From: Nitrospirales bacterium | GTDB lineage: Bacteria > Nitrospirota > Nitrospiria > Nitrospirales > UBA8639 | Length of the DNA stretch: 64,000 nt | Reading direction: 5' to 3' | NCBI GenBank assembly: GCA_029261295.1 | Contig: JAJDBP010000007.1 | Span: 1-64,000, forward strand | Shown: positions 44,706 through 54,393 of the stretch, piece by piece | How positions within the stretch are numbered: position 1 is the first letter of the stretch | Layout of the letters: the number at the start of each line of letters is the position of its first letter | The notes under the pieces: model-generated | The model's database searches: none | Seen by the model: the letters and a program-made list of their open reading frames with translations, nothing else | What the model was told of the DNA's origin: nothing | Made by a program: the position numbers and the translations under genes

Positions 44706-45194
44706 CTTTGCGTACTCCTAGGGAAGGATCATTCGCCCACTAACGCATGCCTAAAGGCACTGCCAAAAACAGAATGTTGGATGTTATAAATCCACGAACT
44801 GACGTGCTTTTTCAAGCCGTGTCTTTTCCGCTAAATCCTTTTGACAAGAGTCTTTGTACATTTCCTCTCGGATATCTTTCTTCCGGCATTAACGCCATTA
44901 TGTAATTTTCATCAATACACCCCAGGTACGATCCGCGTACCAAGTATGTTTCTTCCTCATCCTCTCATGTTGTAGCCCATGATGATCTAGAGCTAGGCTA
45001 TTTCAACAACCTCCATCCTCCTCTATCCCAATTTCACCATTTCCATGGACCAATAGAGGCCTCAAGGTTTCCCCAGAACTCTTCCGATAAGAGTAGTTTT
45101 AGGTCATTTTATATCGCGGACCTATATCCGTTCACGACTGTATCGCTCTGTAGCCAGTGTAAAGACTGCCTCAGGGATGATTTTGGAGAAGGTA
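44706..45194. other. Intergenic region between divergent glycan genes
   Basis: Nearly 490 bases with no supported gene. It separates the minus-strand STT3-like gene from the plus-strand GT2-methyltransferase fusion and should hold both promoters. A TTGACA hexamer at about 44839 has no fitting -10 box. Confidence 0.4.
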
Positions 45195-46715
45195 ATGGAG
45201 CAACAGAAAGTTCTCATTTTTATTGTCAGCTATAATGCAGATACAACCATCACCAGCGTCCTATCTAGAATTCCGTCTGGACTTTTCAAAAATCCAAATG
45301 CTCAGGTGGAAGTTCTCATCATCGACGACGGCTCATCAGACCATACGGTGTTTGAGTGCCAAACATGGCGCCAGCAACATCCTGAAACTCCTTTGACCAT
45401 CCTCGTTAATCCTCAAAATTTGGGATATGGTGGCAATCAAAAGCTTGGCTATCAGTATGCCATTGACCGAAGCTTCGACGTGGTGTGTTTGGTGCATGGG
45501 GATGGACAATATGCACCAGAGGAGCTCACAAAATTACTTCAACCTCTTCTCAATGGGGAATGTGAGGCCGTTTTCGGTTCAAGGATGATGGAGGCGGGGG
45601 CAGCTCTTAAGGGCGGAATGCCCGTCTATAAATACTATGGCAACAAGGTTCTTTCCTGGCTACAAAATAAAATCGTAGGCACCAACCTCTCGGAATATCA
45701 TAGCGGCTATCGCCTGTATTCCATTCAAGCTCTCAAAAAAATTCCCTTTGGATATAATTCCAATGGGTTTGATTTCGATACAGATATCATCATCCAACTA
45801 CATAATGCTGGTTTTCGTATTCAGGAAATTCCGATTCCTACCTTCTATGGTGATGAGATTTGTAATGTAAACGGTATTCCTTATGCCTTCACCATCTTAT
45901 CCTCTTGCTTGGCAAGCCGCATGCAAAAATTGGGATTGTTTTACAATCGAAAATTTGATCTTCAAATTAACAATGAACATTACCAATCAAAATTTGATTT
46001 CTTTTCATCGCACTCGCTCGCACTTAACGCGGTTAAATCTGATGAACGGCTACTTGTCCTTGGCTGCGGTTCTGCTGCGCTCGTGGCGCCCTTTGCCAAA
46101 AAAGGCTGTCGCCTTAGTGTCCTCGATAAGTACATTTCTCTTGAACTGGAAGCCCTGAGCGAGCATTGTGCTGCGGTGAACCTTAACGAATTTGACTTTA
46201 TGGATCTTCCCGAAGGCCCCTCTCACGACACAGTCTTGGCATTAGATATTATTGAACATCTCCTCTCTCCAGAGTCTTTTCTTGAAAGCCTGCGACAAGC
46301 CGCTTGCCTGCGGGGAAGCCGCCTTATTCTGACGACACCCAATGTCACGTTTCTTCCCTTACGCATGATGTTTCTCTTTGGGTTTTTTAACTATGGCAAG
46401 AGAGGGATCCTTGATCGAACCCACACGAGGCTCTTTACGTTTGATTCATTGGAGCGGATTCTTCGACAAGCTGGGTTCAATATTACTGAATTACGTGGGA
46501 TTCCCGCCCCCTTCCCTCTTGCCTTTGGACAACAACACTGGGCAGGACAATTCCTTTTAAAAATTAATCTATTCATGACCAAGATCTGGCGTGGTGCTTT
46601 TTCGTATCAAATTTACTGTGAAGCCACTCCCTCGCCGACAGTCGACGAATTGCTTGAGCAGACGATGGAACATTCGCGCAAAACCGTCGCTTCCCCTGAA
46701 ACGGTTCAATGTTGA
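45195..46715 (+). CDS. Glycosyltransferase family 2 / SAM methyltransferase fusion
   Basis: A 506-residue two-domain protein. Residues 1-240 are a GT2 enzyme (VLIFIVSYNADTTITSVL, IDDGSSDHT, HGDGQYAPEEL, GYRLYSIQAL). Residues about 265-440 are a class I methyltransferase with LLVLGCGSAALVAPFAKKG as the SAM-binding loop, LALDIIEHLLSPE as motif IV and a LILTTPN strand. The ATG at 45195 has GGAG six bases upstream; another ATG lies at 45177. The methyltransferase could cap or modify the sugar the GT2 half transfers. Its stop overlaps the start of the GT39-like gene. Confidence 0.85.
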   Translation: MEQQKVLIFIVSYNADTTITSVLSRIPSGLFKNPNAQVEVLIIDDGSSDHTVFECQTWRQQHPETPLTILVNPQNLGYGGNQKLGYQYAIDRSFDVVCLVHGDGQYAPEELTKLLQPLLNGECEAVFGSRMMEAGAALKGGMPVYKYYGNKVLSWLQNKIVGTNLSEYHSGYRLYSIQALKKIPFGYNSNGFDFDTDIIIQLHNAGFRIQEIPIPTFYGDEICNVNGIPYAFTILSSCLASRMQKLGLFYNRKFDLQINNEHYQSKFDFFSSHSLALNAVKSDERLLVLGCGSAALVAPFAKKGCRLSVLDKYISLELEALSEHCAAVNLNEFDFMDLPEGPSHDTVLALDIIEHLLSPESFLESLRQAACLRGSRLILTTPNVTFLPLRMMFLFGFFNYGKRGILDRTHTRLFTFDSLERILRQAGFNITELRGIPAPFPLAFGQQHWAGQFLLKINLFMTKIWRGAFSYQIYCEATPSPTVDELLEQTMEHSRKTVASPETVQC

Positions 46716-48535
46716 CGCGAACGGTCCCAGAAAAATCACTCACCTGGATTACAATTTTTGTCTCCGTGACACTCCTCAATGCCGGCCTCCTGTGGTGGTT
46801 TCATGACCGCACCTGGTGGGAACCGGATGATGGCCAACTCGCACACGTCGCCGAACGCCTCTTACAGGGCGAAGTCCTTCACCGAGATATCCAGGATGTT
46901 CGACCGGGGTACGTCAACTTCATCAACGCCGCCGCCCTCTATCTTTTTGGGCCCAGCCTACTGAGTTTGCGCTACCCCTTAGCCCTGATTGCCCTCGCCC
47001 AATCTGCCCTTTTATTTTTCCTCTTCCGTTCCCAGGGAGCCATGCTGGCCGGCGCCCTTTCCCTGGGTTCCGTCACCCTCGGGGTGTTGCACTACATTAA
47101 TCCCAACCACCATTGGTACGCCTTATTCTTTACCATTGTGCTCATCTGTCATTTGATTTGGACGCCCCGAACAAGCCGTTGGTATGTACCGCTCGCCGGC
47201 CTCCTGATTGTCACGATCGGATTACTACGCCACCTGACCGGAGCCTTTGTCGGGATGGGCACACTCGCCTTTCTGCTTTTTGAGGAATCGAACCAGGCTA
47301 AGCAGTCGTTTGCCTGGCGCGAGCACTCGCTGGCTCGGCTCTTCTGTGGGGCAATGCTGGCCCTCCTCTCCCTCTACCTCTGGCGGGCAACGGACTTCTT
47401 AGCTTTTCTCATGTTTGGGCTGTGGCCAGTGGGCTTACTAGCCTGGCAACTCACAGCCACGACGGTATCCAACACCCGCGCTATGAGCATCGTGGGAGGC
47501 CTCTGTCTCGGGATGGGGATTGGGGCCCTGCCTCTGCTTGCCTATCACCTGGTAAATGGCTCCCTCATGGCGATGATCGATGACAACTTCCTACGCGCAC
47601 TCGATGTTCTCAATTGGGATTACGGAAAAAAAGTAAAATACTGGATGTTGCCCTTGGGCGGCGCGGTGGAATTTGGAAACAACCCGGGATTACCCACACT
47701 ACTCAATGCTCTTTACTTTCTGGCCGTACCTCTCTTCGCTACGCTAAATGGGTTCATTTTGTTTCAGGTCGTCCGTAGGAGAACCGTACACATTTCGCTG
47801 GCCTTACCTATTCTGGCAGCATTCTACGGTTTAGTCGCGCTCTTCCTGCAAATCCCGATCTATCTCCACTGGACTTCCATCCTATCAATAGCCGGATCTC
47901 TATGGATGCTTGTCGAGTTGAAGCCGAGCTGGAAGTCATCAATGTGCGCGATGCTAGTAACTCTGTCCATGGTCAGTATCGCTTTCCAGGCTGGCGTTCC
48001 TATACGCAGCTCCATCATGGAACTCGTGAGCACGGAAAAGCCTAAACTTTTTGATAGTCGCGGGCAGTTGCCCAAAGTAGATTTGTGGATTAGGGGAAAA
48101 TCACTGGAAGCCTACAAGAAGGTCGTCCATTTTATAGAAGAGGAAACGAACCCAGGAGACTACCTTTTTGCCGTTCCCAACAATGCTGAGCTCTATTTCA
48201 TGACGGAAAGGCGCAATCCCTTTCGATTCTTCAGTACCGACCATGGTGTTCTCAATGAACGGGAAGTTCAACACGTCATCCAACGGTTGGAGGAACTTCG
48301 TCCTCGCATCATTACATTCGCACCTGTTTCTCAAAGAAACACTCCTCACTCGTTGGCCATCATGGACCACGTTCGAGAACACTCAGAATTGCTCTCGCAG
48401 GATTCGTTTTTCGAAGTCTATCTTTATGATGCCAAAAGCAAACCACCAACAGAATACGTAGGAAAACCCAAACGCCGGGATGTAGAAATTGGCAGATATA
48501 TGGAAGAAGAGGTAAACAGGATACCCAGAATTTAG
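46709..48535 (+). CDS. GT39/ArnT-like membrane glycosyltransferase, copy 1
   Basis: A 608-residue polytopic protein with 10-12 membrane segments and a soluble C-terminal part. The first periplasmic loop carries PDDGQLAHVAERLLQGEVLH and DIQDVRPGYVNFIN, the acidic and arginine motifs of the PMT/ArnT GT-C superfamily. It would transfer a sugar from a polyprenyl-phosphate donor to an unknown acceptor. The ATG overlaps the stop of the GT2-methyltransferase gene by seven bases. The next gene is a collinear duplicate exactly 2007 bases away. Confidence 0.82.
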   Translation: MLTRTVPEKSLTWITIFVSVTLLNAGLLWWFHDRTWWEPDDGQLAHVAERLLQGEVLHRDIQDVRPGYVNFINAAALYLFGPSLLSLRYPLALIALAQSALLFFLFRSQGAMLAGALSLGSVTLGVLHYINPNHHWYALFFTIVLICHLIWTPRTSRWYVPLAGLLIVTIGLLRHLTGAFVGMGTLAFLLFEESNQAKQSFAWREHSLARLFCGAMLALLSLYLWRATDFLAFLMFGLWPVGLLAWQLTATTVSNTRAMSIVGGLCLGMGIGALPLLAYHLVNGSLMAMIDDNFLRALDVLNWDYGKKVKYWMLPLGGAVEFGNNPGLPTLLNALYFLAVPLFATLNGFILFQVVRRRTVHISLALPILAAFYGLVALFLQIPIYLHWTSILSIAGSLWMLVELKPSWKSSMCAMLVTLSMVSIAFQAGVPIRSSIMELVSTEKPKLFDSRGQLPKVDLWIRGKSLEAYKKVVHFIEEETNPGDYLFAVPNNAELYFMTERRNPFRFFSTDHGVLNEREVQHVIQRLEELRPRIITFAPVSQRNTPHSLAIMDHVREHSELLSQDSFFEVYLYDAKSKPPTEYVGKPKRRDVEIGRYMEEEVNRIPRI

Positions 48536-48656
48536 AAGGGGAAGAAATGTGCGACGAGATAATAAAGATTATTGGATTATTCCGATAGCCCCCTCTCACT
48601 ACTCGGTTTTTGAAAAAATATCTCTATTCGATCATGTAAATTACGGCAAGAGAAGT

Positions 48657-48722
48657 ATGTTCGAGCAGTCGATGGAACATTCAGACAAAATCGTCGCGTC
48701 CACTGGAACGGTTCAATGTTAA
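48657..48722 (+). pseudogene. 3'-end remnant of the GT2-methyltransferase gene
   Basis: A 21-codon frame (FEQSMEHSDKIVASTGTVQC) closely matches the C-terminal end of the GT2-methyltransferase protein (LEQTMEHSRKTVASPETVQC). It is carried ahead of GT39 copy 2 as a by-product of the tandem duplication and overlaps that gene's start by seven bases, as in the original. Confidence 0.85.
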
Positions 48723-50482
48723 CGCGAACGGCACCAGAGAAATCACTCACCTGGATTGCCATTTTTGTTTCCGTGACGCTCTTCAATGCCGGCCTCCTGT
48801 GGTGGTTTCATGACCGCACCTGGTGGGGGCCGGATGATGGTCAACTCGCTCACGTCGCCGAACGCCTCTTACAAGGTGAAGTCCTGCACCGCGATATCCA
48901 GGACGTCCGACCAGGGTACGTCAACTTTATCAACGCCGCCGCCCTCTATCTTTTTGGACCCAGCCTACTGAGTTTGCGCTACCCCTTAGCCCTGATTGCT
49001 CTGGCCCAATCTGCCTTCATATTTTTCCTCTTCCGTTCCCATGGGGCCATGCTGGCCGGCGCCCTTTCTCTGGGTTCCGTCACCCTCGGGGTGTTGCACT
49101 ACATTAATCCCAACCACCATTGGTACGCCTTATTCTTTACCATTCTGCTCATCTGTCATTTGATCTGGACGCCACGAACGAGCCGCTGGTATGTACCGGT
49201 TGCCGGCCTCCTGATTGTCACGATCGGATTACTACGCCACCTAACTGGAGCCTTCGTCGGGATGGGCACACTCGCCTTTCTCCTCCTTGAGGAATCGAAC
49301 CAACATACGGGGTTGTTTGCCTGGCGGGAGCATTGGCTGGCACGACTCCTCTGTGGGTTGATGCTGACTCTCCTCTCCCTGTACCTCTGGCGGTCAACGG
49401 ACTTTTTAGCGTTTCTCATGTTTGGACTCTGGCCGGTGGGCTTATTGGCCTGGCAACTTACGGCCACGACGGTATCCAACACCCGGGCTCTGAGCATCGT
49501 GGGAGATCTCTGTCTGGGGATGGGAATTGGGGCTCTGCCTCTGCTTGCCTATCACCTGGCAAATGGCTCCCTCGGGGCAATGATCGATGACAACTTCCTG
49601 CGCGCGCTCGATATGCTTAATTGGAGCGCCATCAAGAAATTCAATTACTGGATGTTACCCTTTTCCGGAGCAATTGAATTCAGCCAGAACCCTGGAATAT
49701 TTAGCCTTATGAATGCTTTGTATTTTCTGGCTTTGCCACTCTTAGGCGCGTTAAATGGGGTCATCTTGTTTCAGGTCGTCCGTAGGAGAACCCTACACAT
49801 TTCGTTAGCCTTACCTATCCTGGCGGCATTTTATAGTTTGGTGTCGCTCTTCCTTCAAATCCCTGCCTATCTATATTTAACAGCCATTTTACCCATTACC
49901 GGATCTCTGTGGATGCTTGTCGAGTTGAAGCCGAGCTGGAAGCCATCAATGTGCGCGGTGCTCATGGGTCTGTCAGTCGTCAGTATCGCATTCCAGGCTG
50001 GTGAGCCAAGTAGCCGCTCTATTATGGATCACATTCGTGCCGGAAAGGCTACCCTGTTAGATAGCCGCGGTCAGTTATCCAAAGTAGATTTGTGGATCAA
50101 TGAAAATTCGCTGGAAGCCTACAAGAAGGTGAGCCATCTTATTGAAAAGGAGACAAACCCAGGAGACTACCTTTTTGCCATTCCCAACAATGCTGAACTC
50201 TATTTTATGACGGAAAGGCGCAATCCCTTTCGATTCTTCAGTACCGACCATGGTGTTCTCAATGAACGGGAAGTCCAACACGTCATCCAACGATTGGAGG
50301 AACTTCGTCCTCGCATCATTACTTTTTCACCGAAGGATACCCGAAACACCCCCCACTCATTGGCCATCATGGACCACGTTCGGGAATACTCAGAATTGCT
50401 CTCACAGGATTCGTTTTTTGAAGTCTATCTTTATGGTGAGAAGAATGGAACAACGAAGAATATTGCTTCATTGACTAGGTAG
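48716..50482 (+). CDS. GT39/ArnT-like membrane glycosyltransferase, copy 2
   Basis: A 588-residue paralogue of the preceding gene, with the same PDDGQLAHVAERLLQGEVLH loop and membrane topology. The middle periplasmic region, which in GT-C enzymes helps select the acceptor, is the most diverged part (WSAIKKFNYWMLPFSGAIEF here, WDYGKKVKYWMLPLGGAVEF in copy 1). The C-terminal tail is shorter by about 20 residues. It may act on a different acceptor or sugar than copy 1. Its start overlaps the remnant of the methyltransferase end. Confidence 0.82.
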   Translation: MLTRTAPEKSLTWIAIFVSVTLFNAGLLWWFHDRTWWGPDDGQLAHVAERLLQGEVLHRDIQDVRPGYVNFINAAALYLFGPSLLSLRYPLALIALAQSAFIFFLFRSHGAMLAGALSLGSVTLGVLHYINPNHHWYALFFTILLICHLIWTPRTSRWYVPVAGLLIVTIGLLRHLTGAFVGMGTLAFLLLEESNQHTGLFAWREHWLARLLCGLMLTLLSLYLWRSTDFLAFLMFGLWPVGLLAWQLTATTVSNTRALSIVGDLCLGMGIGALPLLAYHLANGSLGAMIDDNFLRALDMLNWSAIKKFNYWMLPFSGAIEFSQNPGIFSLMNALYFLALPLLGALNGVILFQVVRRRTLHISLALPILAAFYSLVSLFLQIPAYLYLTAILPITGSLWMLVELKPSWKPSMCAVLMGLSVVSIAFQAGEPSSRSIMDHIRAGKATLLDSRGQLSKVDLWINENSLEAYKKVSHLIEKETNPGDYLFAIPNNAELYFMTERRNPFRFFSTDHGVLNEREVQHVIQRLEELRPRIITFSPKDTRNTPHSLAIMDHVREYSELLSQDSFFEVYLYGEKNGTTKNIASLTR

Positions 50483-50869
50483 GGGTAGCGCTAAAATTTT
50501 CCATCCTAAAAATGCCAGCACTCTCTTCGAGATGAAATCATTTCTGGTTCTCCCTCAGTACTGGTCGCCCGCAGAACCTTCCATTTCCCCCCACCTCCTC
50601 CTCGATCAAGATTCGCCTTCTATCTTAAGAAACCTTCTTTTGAGGCCGAAATAGCCTCTATTGGGATAGAGCCCTTCATTTTGTTAAATACCCTGCGGAT
50701 GAATCCTGAAAGATTATTGAAATGAAAGTGATCATCTCTTCAAACTGCTCTCCCTTATGGATGAATGAGTGCCTACCAATGACCCTAAATTTTGAATACT
50801 TCATTCATACCTATTCAAGAAGCCTCATTAAATATTGTGGGGATGGCAGTACACAAGGGACCAAAAATC
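50483..50869. other. Intergenic region upstream of the His-rich membrane protein
   Basis: About 385 bases with no supported gene. A short GAGGC/GCCTC hairpin at 50642-50658 lacks a T-run. The promoter of the following gene must lie here, but none is clear. Confidence 0.35.
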
Positions 50870-52036
50870 ATGCTCACTGAGACTATTGAGACAGGCATTG
50901 ATCACAGAGGGAAAAAGACAAAGGCACAGGCAGAGGGGAAATATTTATTTCATCCTGTCGTTGACTTCATTTGTCTCGGTGGAGGCTCGCTCGCGCTCTT
51001 TGTCCTACTCGCGATATTTATTCCTTTAGAAGCCGCAACTCCAGCAGCTTCTGTCATTACCCTTGGACTTGCCAACTTAATTAATCACCCACATTTTGCG
51101 CATTCCTATCAAATTTTCTACCAAAACTATTGGCAGAAAATTAGCCACCAACACCCATCGAATGGCTTACGAGTTCGGTACATCTTTGCTGGATTGGTTG
51201 TCCCTATGGCGTTGGGAGTGTTCTTTGCTACCTGCGTTCAAATGAATGATGCAGTGATGTTGAGCTATGGAGCCAACATCATGCTCTTCTTTGTGGGCTG
51301 GCACTACGTCAAACAGGGTTATGGCATGTTGATTGTGGATTCAGTTTTAAAACGAAAATTCTTCAGTGATTCTGAAAAGAAAGTTTTTCTTGGTAATGCC
51401 TATTCATCTTGGATTTTTTTCTGGCTCCTGACAAACTGGACAATTTCAGAACAAAACATTTGGGGGCTCAAATCTCTGACATTCTCAATACCAATATGGT
51501 CCCTCTATGTCAGTGGAAGCATCGCCATTGTGTCAATGGCCTTAACCTTCACGATGCTAGGCCATAAATATTTCATCCGAAAATGTCCCTTACCTATCAA
51601 TGGACTTATCGCCTATTTCACCTCGGTGTACATTTGGTTGGCTTTAAGACTCCATCCCTTTTTCTTGTTTTTTGTCCCGGTCTTCCATTCGTTGCAATAT
51701 CTCATTGTGGTCTGGCGTTATCAATACAACAAAACTCATTCAACCGACCTATCCCCTCAACAAACTCATGAACCACAAATGGAAGATGCGCTTTCTCCAA
51801 ACCTTTGGAAGTTTGTCGCGTTTATTGCCATGGGATTAGTTCTCGGCTATGTGGGATTCTGGGGTGCTCCACAATTCTTTGACGCAACTATCCCATATGA
51901 CCACACCGTTTTTGGGGGTACAATGTTCATGTTTATATTTTGGATTTTCATCAATATTCATCATTATTTTATTGATAATGTCATATGGAGACGTGAAAAT
52001 CCCGACACCAAGCGATTCCTCTTCGGCTCGTCATAA
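50870..52036 (+). CDS. Histidine-rich polytopic membrane protein of unknown function
   Basis: A 388-residue protein with about nine membrane segments. The ATG at 50870 has AAGGGA nine bases upstream; the frame is open to 50792 from a TTG. Conserved-looking His/Tyr motifs lie at membrane boundaries: NHPHFAHSYQIFY, GWHYVKQGYGM, PVFHSLQYL and INIHHYFIDNVIWRRENP. Such a pattern recalls membrane di-iron or Brp/Blh-like oxygenases, but no family could be assigned. Position after the glycosyltransferases suggests a role in lipid or glycan metabolism of the envelope, by context only. Confidence 0.65.
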   Translation: MLTETIETGIDHRGKKTKAQAEGKYLFHPVVDFICLGGGSLALFVLLAIFIPLEAATPAASVITLGLANLINHPHFAHSYQIFYQNYWQKISHQHPSNGLRVRYIFAGLVVPMALGVFFATCVQMNDAVMLSYGANIMLFFVGWHYVKQGYGMLIVDSVLKRKFFSDSEKKVFLGNAYSSWIFFWLLTNWTISEQNIWGLKSLTFSIPIWSLYVSGSIAIVSMALTFTMLGHKYFIRKCPLPINGLIAYFTSVYIWLALRLHPFFLFFVPVFHSLQYLIVVWRYQYNKTHSTDLSPQQTHEPQMEDALSPNLWKFVAFIAMGLVLGYVGFWGAPQFFDATIPYDHTVFGGTMFMFIFWIFINIHHYFIDNVIWRRENPDTKRFLFGSS

Positions 52037-52185
52037 TGAGAGCCTCCGACCGGCAACGCGCAAAATTGTGTAACTAGCAATCAACGAGCAAGCCGTACTT
52101 CACAATTACAGATACCTGCTCTGCCAATCATGGGTATTCTTCTTTACACCCACATAACTCGTCGCACAATAAAATAGGAAATGGA

Positions 52186-53592
52186 TTAAGAAGGGTTATG
52201 GAGAAGGGCATTCACTTCTTGAAGACGACCATGCGCTTTGATGGCCGCTTTACTTTGCGGATAGATACGCACGAGTTGTTGAAAAACTGAACGCGCGCGC
52301 GCGGGCTGTTGAAGTTCCAAATGTGAATATCCAATCTTAAGAAGAGAGGCCGGGACTTTATTGCTGGAAGGATAAAAGGTCAACACGCGTTCAAATTCAT
52401 CAATGGCTTCTTGAAATCGGCGTTCTCCATAGTAACATTCTCCCAACCAATACTGACTATTTGCTGCTAAACGAGAATTTGGAAAGATTCGAAGAAAACC
52501 CGAAAATTTTTGCGCGGCCCCAACATATTTTTTCCCCCTCAACAAATTAAAAGCTTGGTCGTAGGCCACTTGCTCCTGTTGAGTCGTTTTCTTCTGAGAG
52601 GGGACTGCCCGTTTAAGCGAAGATGACGGGAGAGAAGAAGGAGAGCCATATGAAACCGCAGCTTCAGGTACCAGGCTTTGTGAACGTCGATGAGAATGAA
52701 TTGATGCTTGCGAAGTTTGCCCAGAAGAAGGGGAATTTGTCGCAAAGGACGACCGGGACAATTGACCTCTTGCCGGGCTCAGGCTGGCCAATGAGGACTC
52801 TGACGGGGGCAAGGCGCCCTCAACTCTGGCTTGTTGAGAACCAGTTCCACCTTTTTGTTCATACGCATCTAATCGTCTGCTAAAGGTTGTACTCACTTCT
52901 TCCAATGTTCCAATAACAGATTTGATATGTTGCCGAATATCATTGACCTCGGTTTGGACCTGTTGAAAATTCATTGTTTGGTTTTGTTCCATCCGCCCAA
53001 CCTGTCCTTGCAAGGCTGCAACCTGTTTCTCCTGTTGAGCAACATTTTGACGGAGGGACGTGAGCACCTGCTGATAATCTACCAACGACGTACGAAATTC
53101 TCCTAGCTTCCCACCTTGCTCTGTCCGAAGTTGTTCTTCGGCAGTTAATTGCGATTTCAGTTCTTGGACGAGAGGTTCAATGGCTTTGCGTGATTGTTGA
53201 ACCTGAGATTCCACATGCTGCATTTTGGTATTCAGCACACCTATTTTCTGGTCAATCTCGCCAACCACATGCTGATTTTTCTCTATCGCACCACGCACTT
53301 CTGACAAATCAGTATCTTTCAACGTCGCCACCTGGTCCATCACTTCAGCCCGATTCTGCAATAACTGTTGAATTTCCGCTCGTTGGCCCGCAATGAGAAC
53401 ATTGGCTTTCTCTAGGGCAGTATTGGCATCTGTGACGGCTTGTTGAAGGGAGGTTTTACTTTTATCGAGCTGGCTAATCTTGGCATCTAATTCCCGTTTG
53501 ATACGTACCACATCAGCCTGCTGTGCGACACATCCCGCCAGCAGCACCCCAAAGATAAGCGTAATGGAAATAGCCTTTCCCAGGCTTACCAT
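52186..53592 (-). CDS. YbgF/CpoB-like TPR lipoprotein with long coiled coil
   Basis: A 468-residue protein. The ATG at 53592 opens a compact lipoprotein signal ending GVLLAGC (Cys21), with AAGGTG nine bases upstream; ATGs at 53661 and 53634 are in frame. Residues 30-240 are predicted coiled coil (repeated Leu/Gln heptads). A Ser/Pro-rich linker precedes a C-terminal YbgF-type TPR domain (YDQAFNLLRGKKYVGAAQKF, YYGERRFQEAIDEFERVL). YbgF/CpoB coordinates Tol-Pal with peptidoglycan synthesis; the coiled coil is longer than in CpoB. It lies directly after pal, which supports the assignment. Confidence 0.82.
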   Translation of the reverse strand: MVSLGKAISITLIFGVLLAGCVAQQADVVRIKRELDAKISQLDKSKTSLQQAVTDANTALEKANVLIAGQRAEIQQLLQNRAEVMDQVATLKDTDLSEVRGAIEKNQHVVGEIDQKIGVLNTKMQHVESQVQQSRKAIEPLVQELKSQLTAEEQLRTEQGGKLGEFRTSLVDYQQVLTSLRQNVAQQEKQVAALQGQVGRMEQNQTMNFQQVQTEVNDIRQHIKSVIGTLEEVSTTFSRRLDAYEQKGGTGSQQARVEGALPPSESSLASLSPARGQLSRSSFATNSPSSGQTSQASIHSHRRSQSLVPEAAVSYGSPSSLPSSSLKRAVPSQKKTTQQEQVAYDQAFNLLRGKKYVGAAQKFSGFLRIFPNSRLAANSQYWLGECYYGERRFQEAIDEFERVLTFYPSSNKVPASLLKIGYSHLELQQPARARSVFQQLVRIYPQSKAAIKAHGRLQEVNALLHNPS

Positions 53593-53682
53593 AGAGGAAG
53601 TCACCTTGAAAAAGCAGTTTGGCTTTTTGGTCATACCATCAAATTTCCCTATCGCTTTCATTGTTATTTCATACCACCTTGC

Positions 53683-54393
53683 TTACCGCATGGCGGTTGA
53701 AGCGACCTTCATCCCCAAGACTAAATGAGCACGACGATTCTTTTGATAACACGGTTCAGTAGGGTCCCAACAGGCAGGATTATCTTTTCCAAATGACATC
53801 ACCTGTAATCTCTTTCCGTCCACTCCTAAACTTGCCAGGAAGACTTTTGTGCGAGTCGCCCGTTTTTCACCCAACACATAATTATAGGAAGAAGTCCCTC
53901 GATCATCACAATGCCCTTCAATCGTCACTTCCGCCTCAGGATGGGCTTTCAGCCAATCTGCATTTGCCATTAATATGGATTTGGCTTGCTCGCTCAATTG
54001 AACACTATTAAAATCAAAGTGAATATCTTCTAACCCGCTCTTGGCTGTAAACTGCTCAGCACGAGTACGATTAAGCCAATAATCGTTCGAAGAATTTCCT
54101 GCTATCCGGTCATTACCAAAGCGCGGGTCTTCTTGAATGAGCGATTCTTCATCCAACAGATCAGGAAACGCTCCAGAATCCTTCTGGAAATAACCCTGCC
54201 CTCCATCTTTTCCATTCGAAGAAGTCAGATCTGATGCCTTTGATTGGTGAGCCACCATTCGAGGCTTACTAAATTTCTTTGAATGGGCTTGACTGCCATG
54301 AGAGGATCGATGGCCACATCCCATAGCAAGAAACATCATGACAAGCACCAAACCCCAGGCCAGTATTTTCAAAGCTTGTAGCCGAACACTCAT
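53683..54393 (-). CDS. pal: Peptidoglycan-associated lipoprotein Pal
   Basis: A 236-residue lipoprotein with signal ending FLAMGC (Cys26) and a C-terminal OmpA domain: DIHFDFNSVQLSEQAKSIL, EVTIEGHCDDRGTSSYN and LGEKRATRTKVFL. These are the peptidoglycan-binding residues of Pal. A strong AAGGAG site precedes the ATG. The segment between the signal and the OmpA domain is long (about 90 residues) and Ser/Lys-rich. Pal ties the outer membrane to the wall as part of Tol-Pal; tolB, tolQ, tolR and tolA are not in this window. Confidence 0.92.
   Translation of the reverse strand: MSVRLQALKILAWGLVLVMMFLAMGCGHRSSHGSQAHSKKFSKPRMVAHQSKASDLTSSNGKDGGQGYFQKDSGAFPDLLDEESLIQEDPRFGNDRIAGNSSNDYWLNRTRAEQFTAKSGLEDIHFDFNSVQLSEQAKSILMANADWLKAHPEAEVTIEGHCDDRGTSSYNYVLGEKRATRTKVFLASLGVDGKRLQVMSFGKDNPACWDPTEPCYQKNRRAHLVLGMKVASTAMR

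Larger units (their letters stand above)
46655..50454 (+). repeat. Tandem duplication of the GT39-like gene (2007-bp offset)
   Basis: Sequence from about 46655 to 48447 recurs at 48662 to 50454 with a constant 2007-base offset. Copies are nearly identical over the N-terminal 280 codons and again in the last 100 codons, but differ markedly around codons 295-470. Confidence 0.9.
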
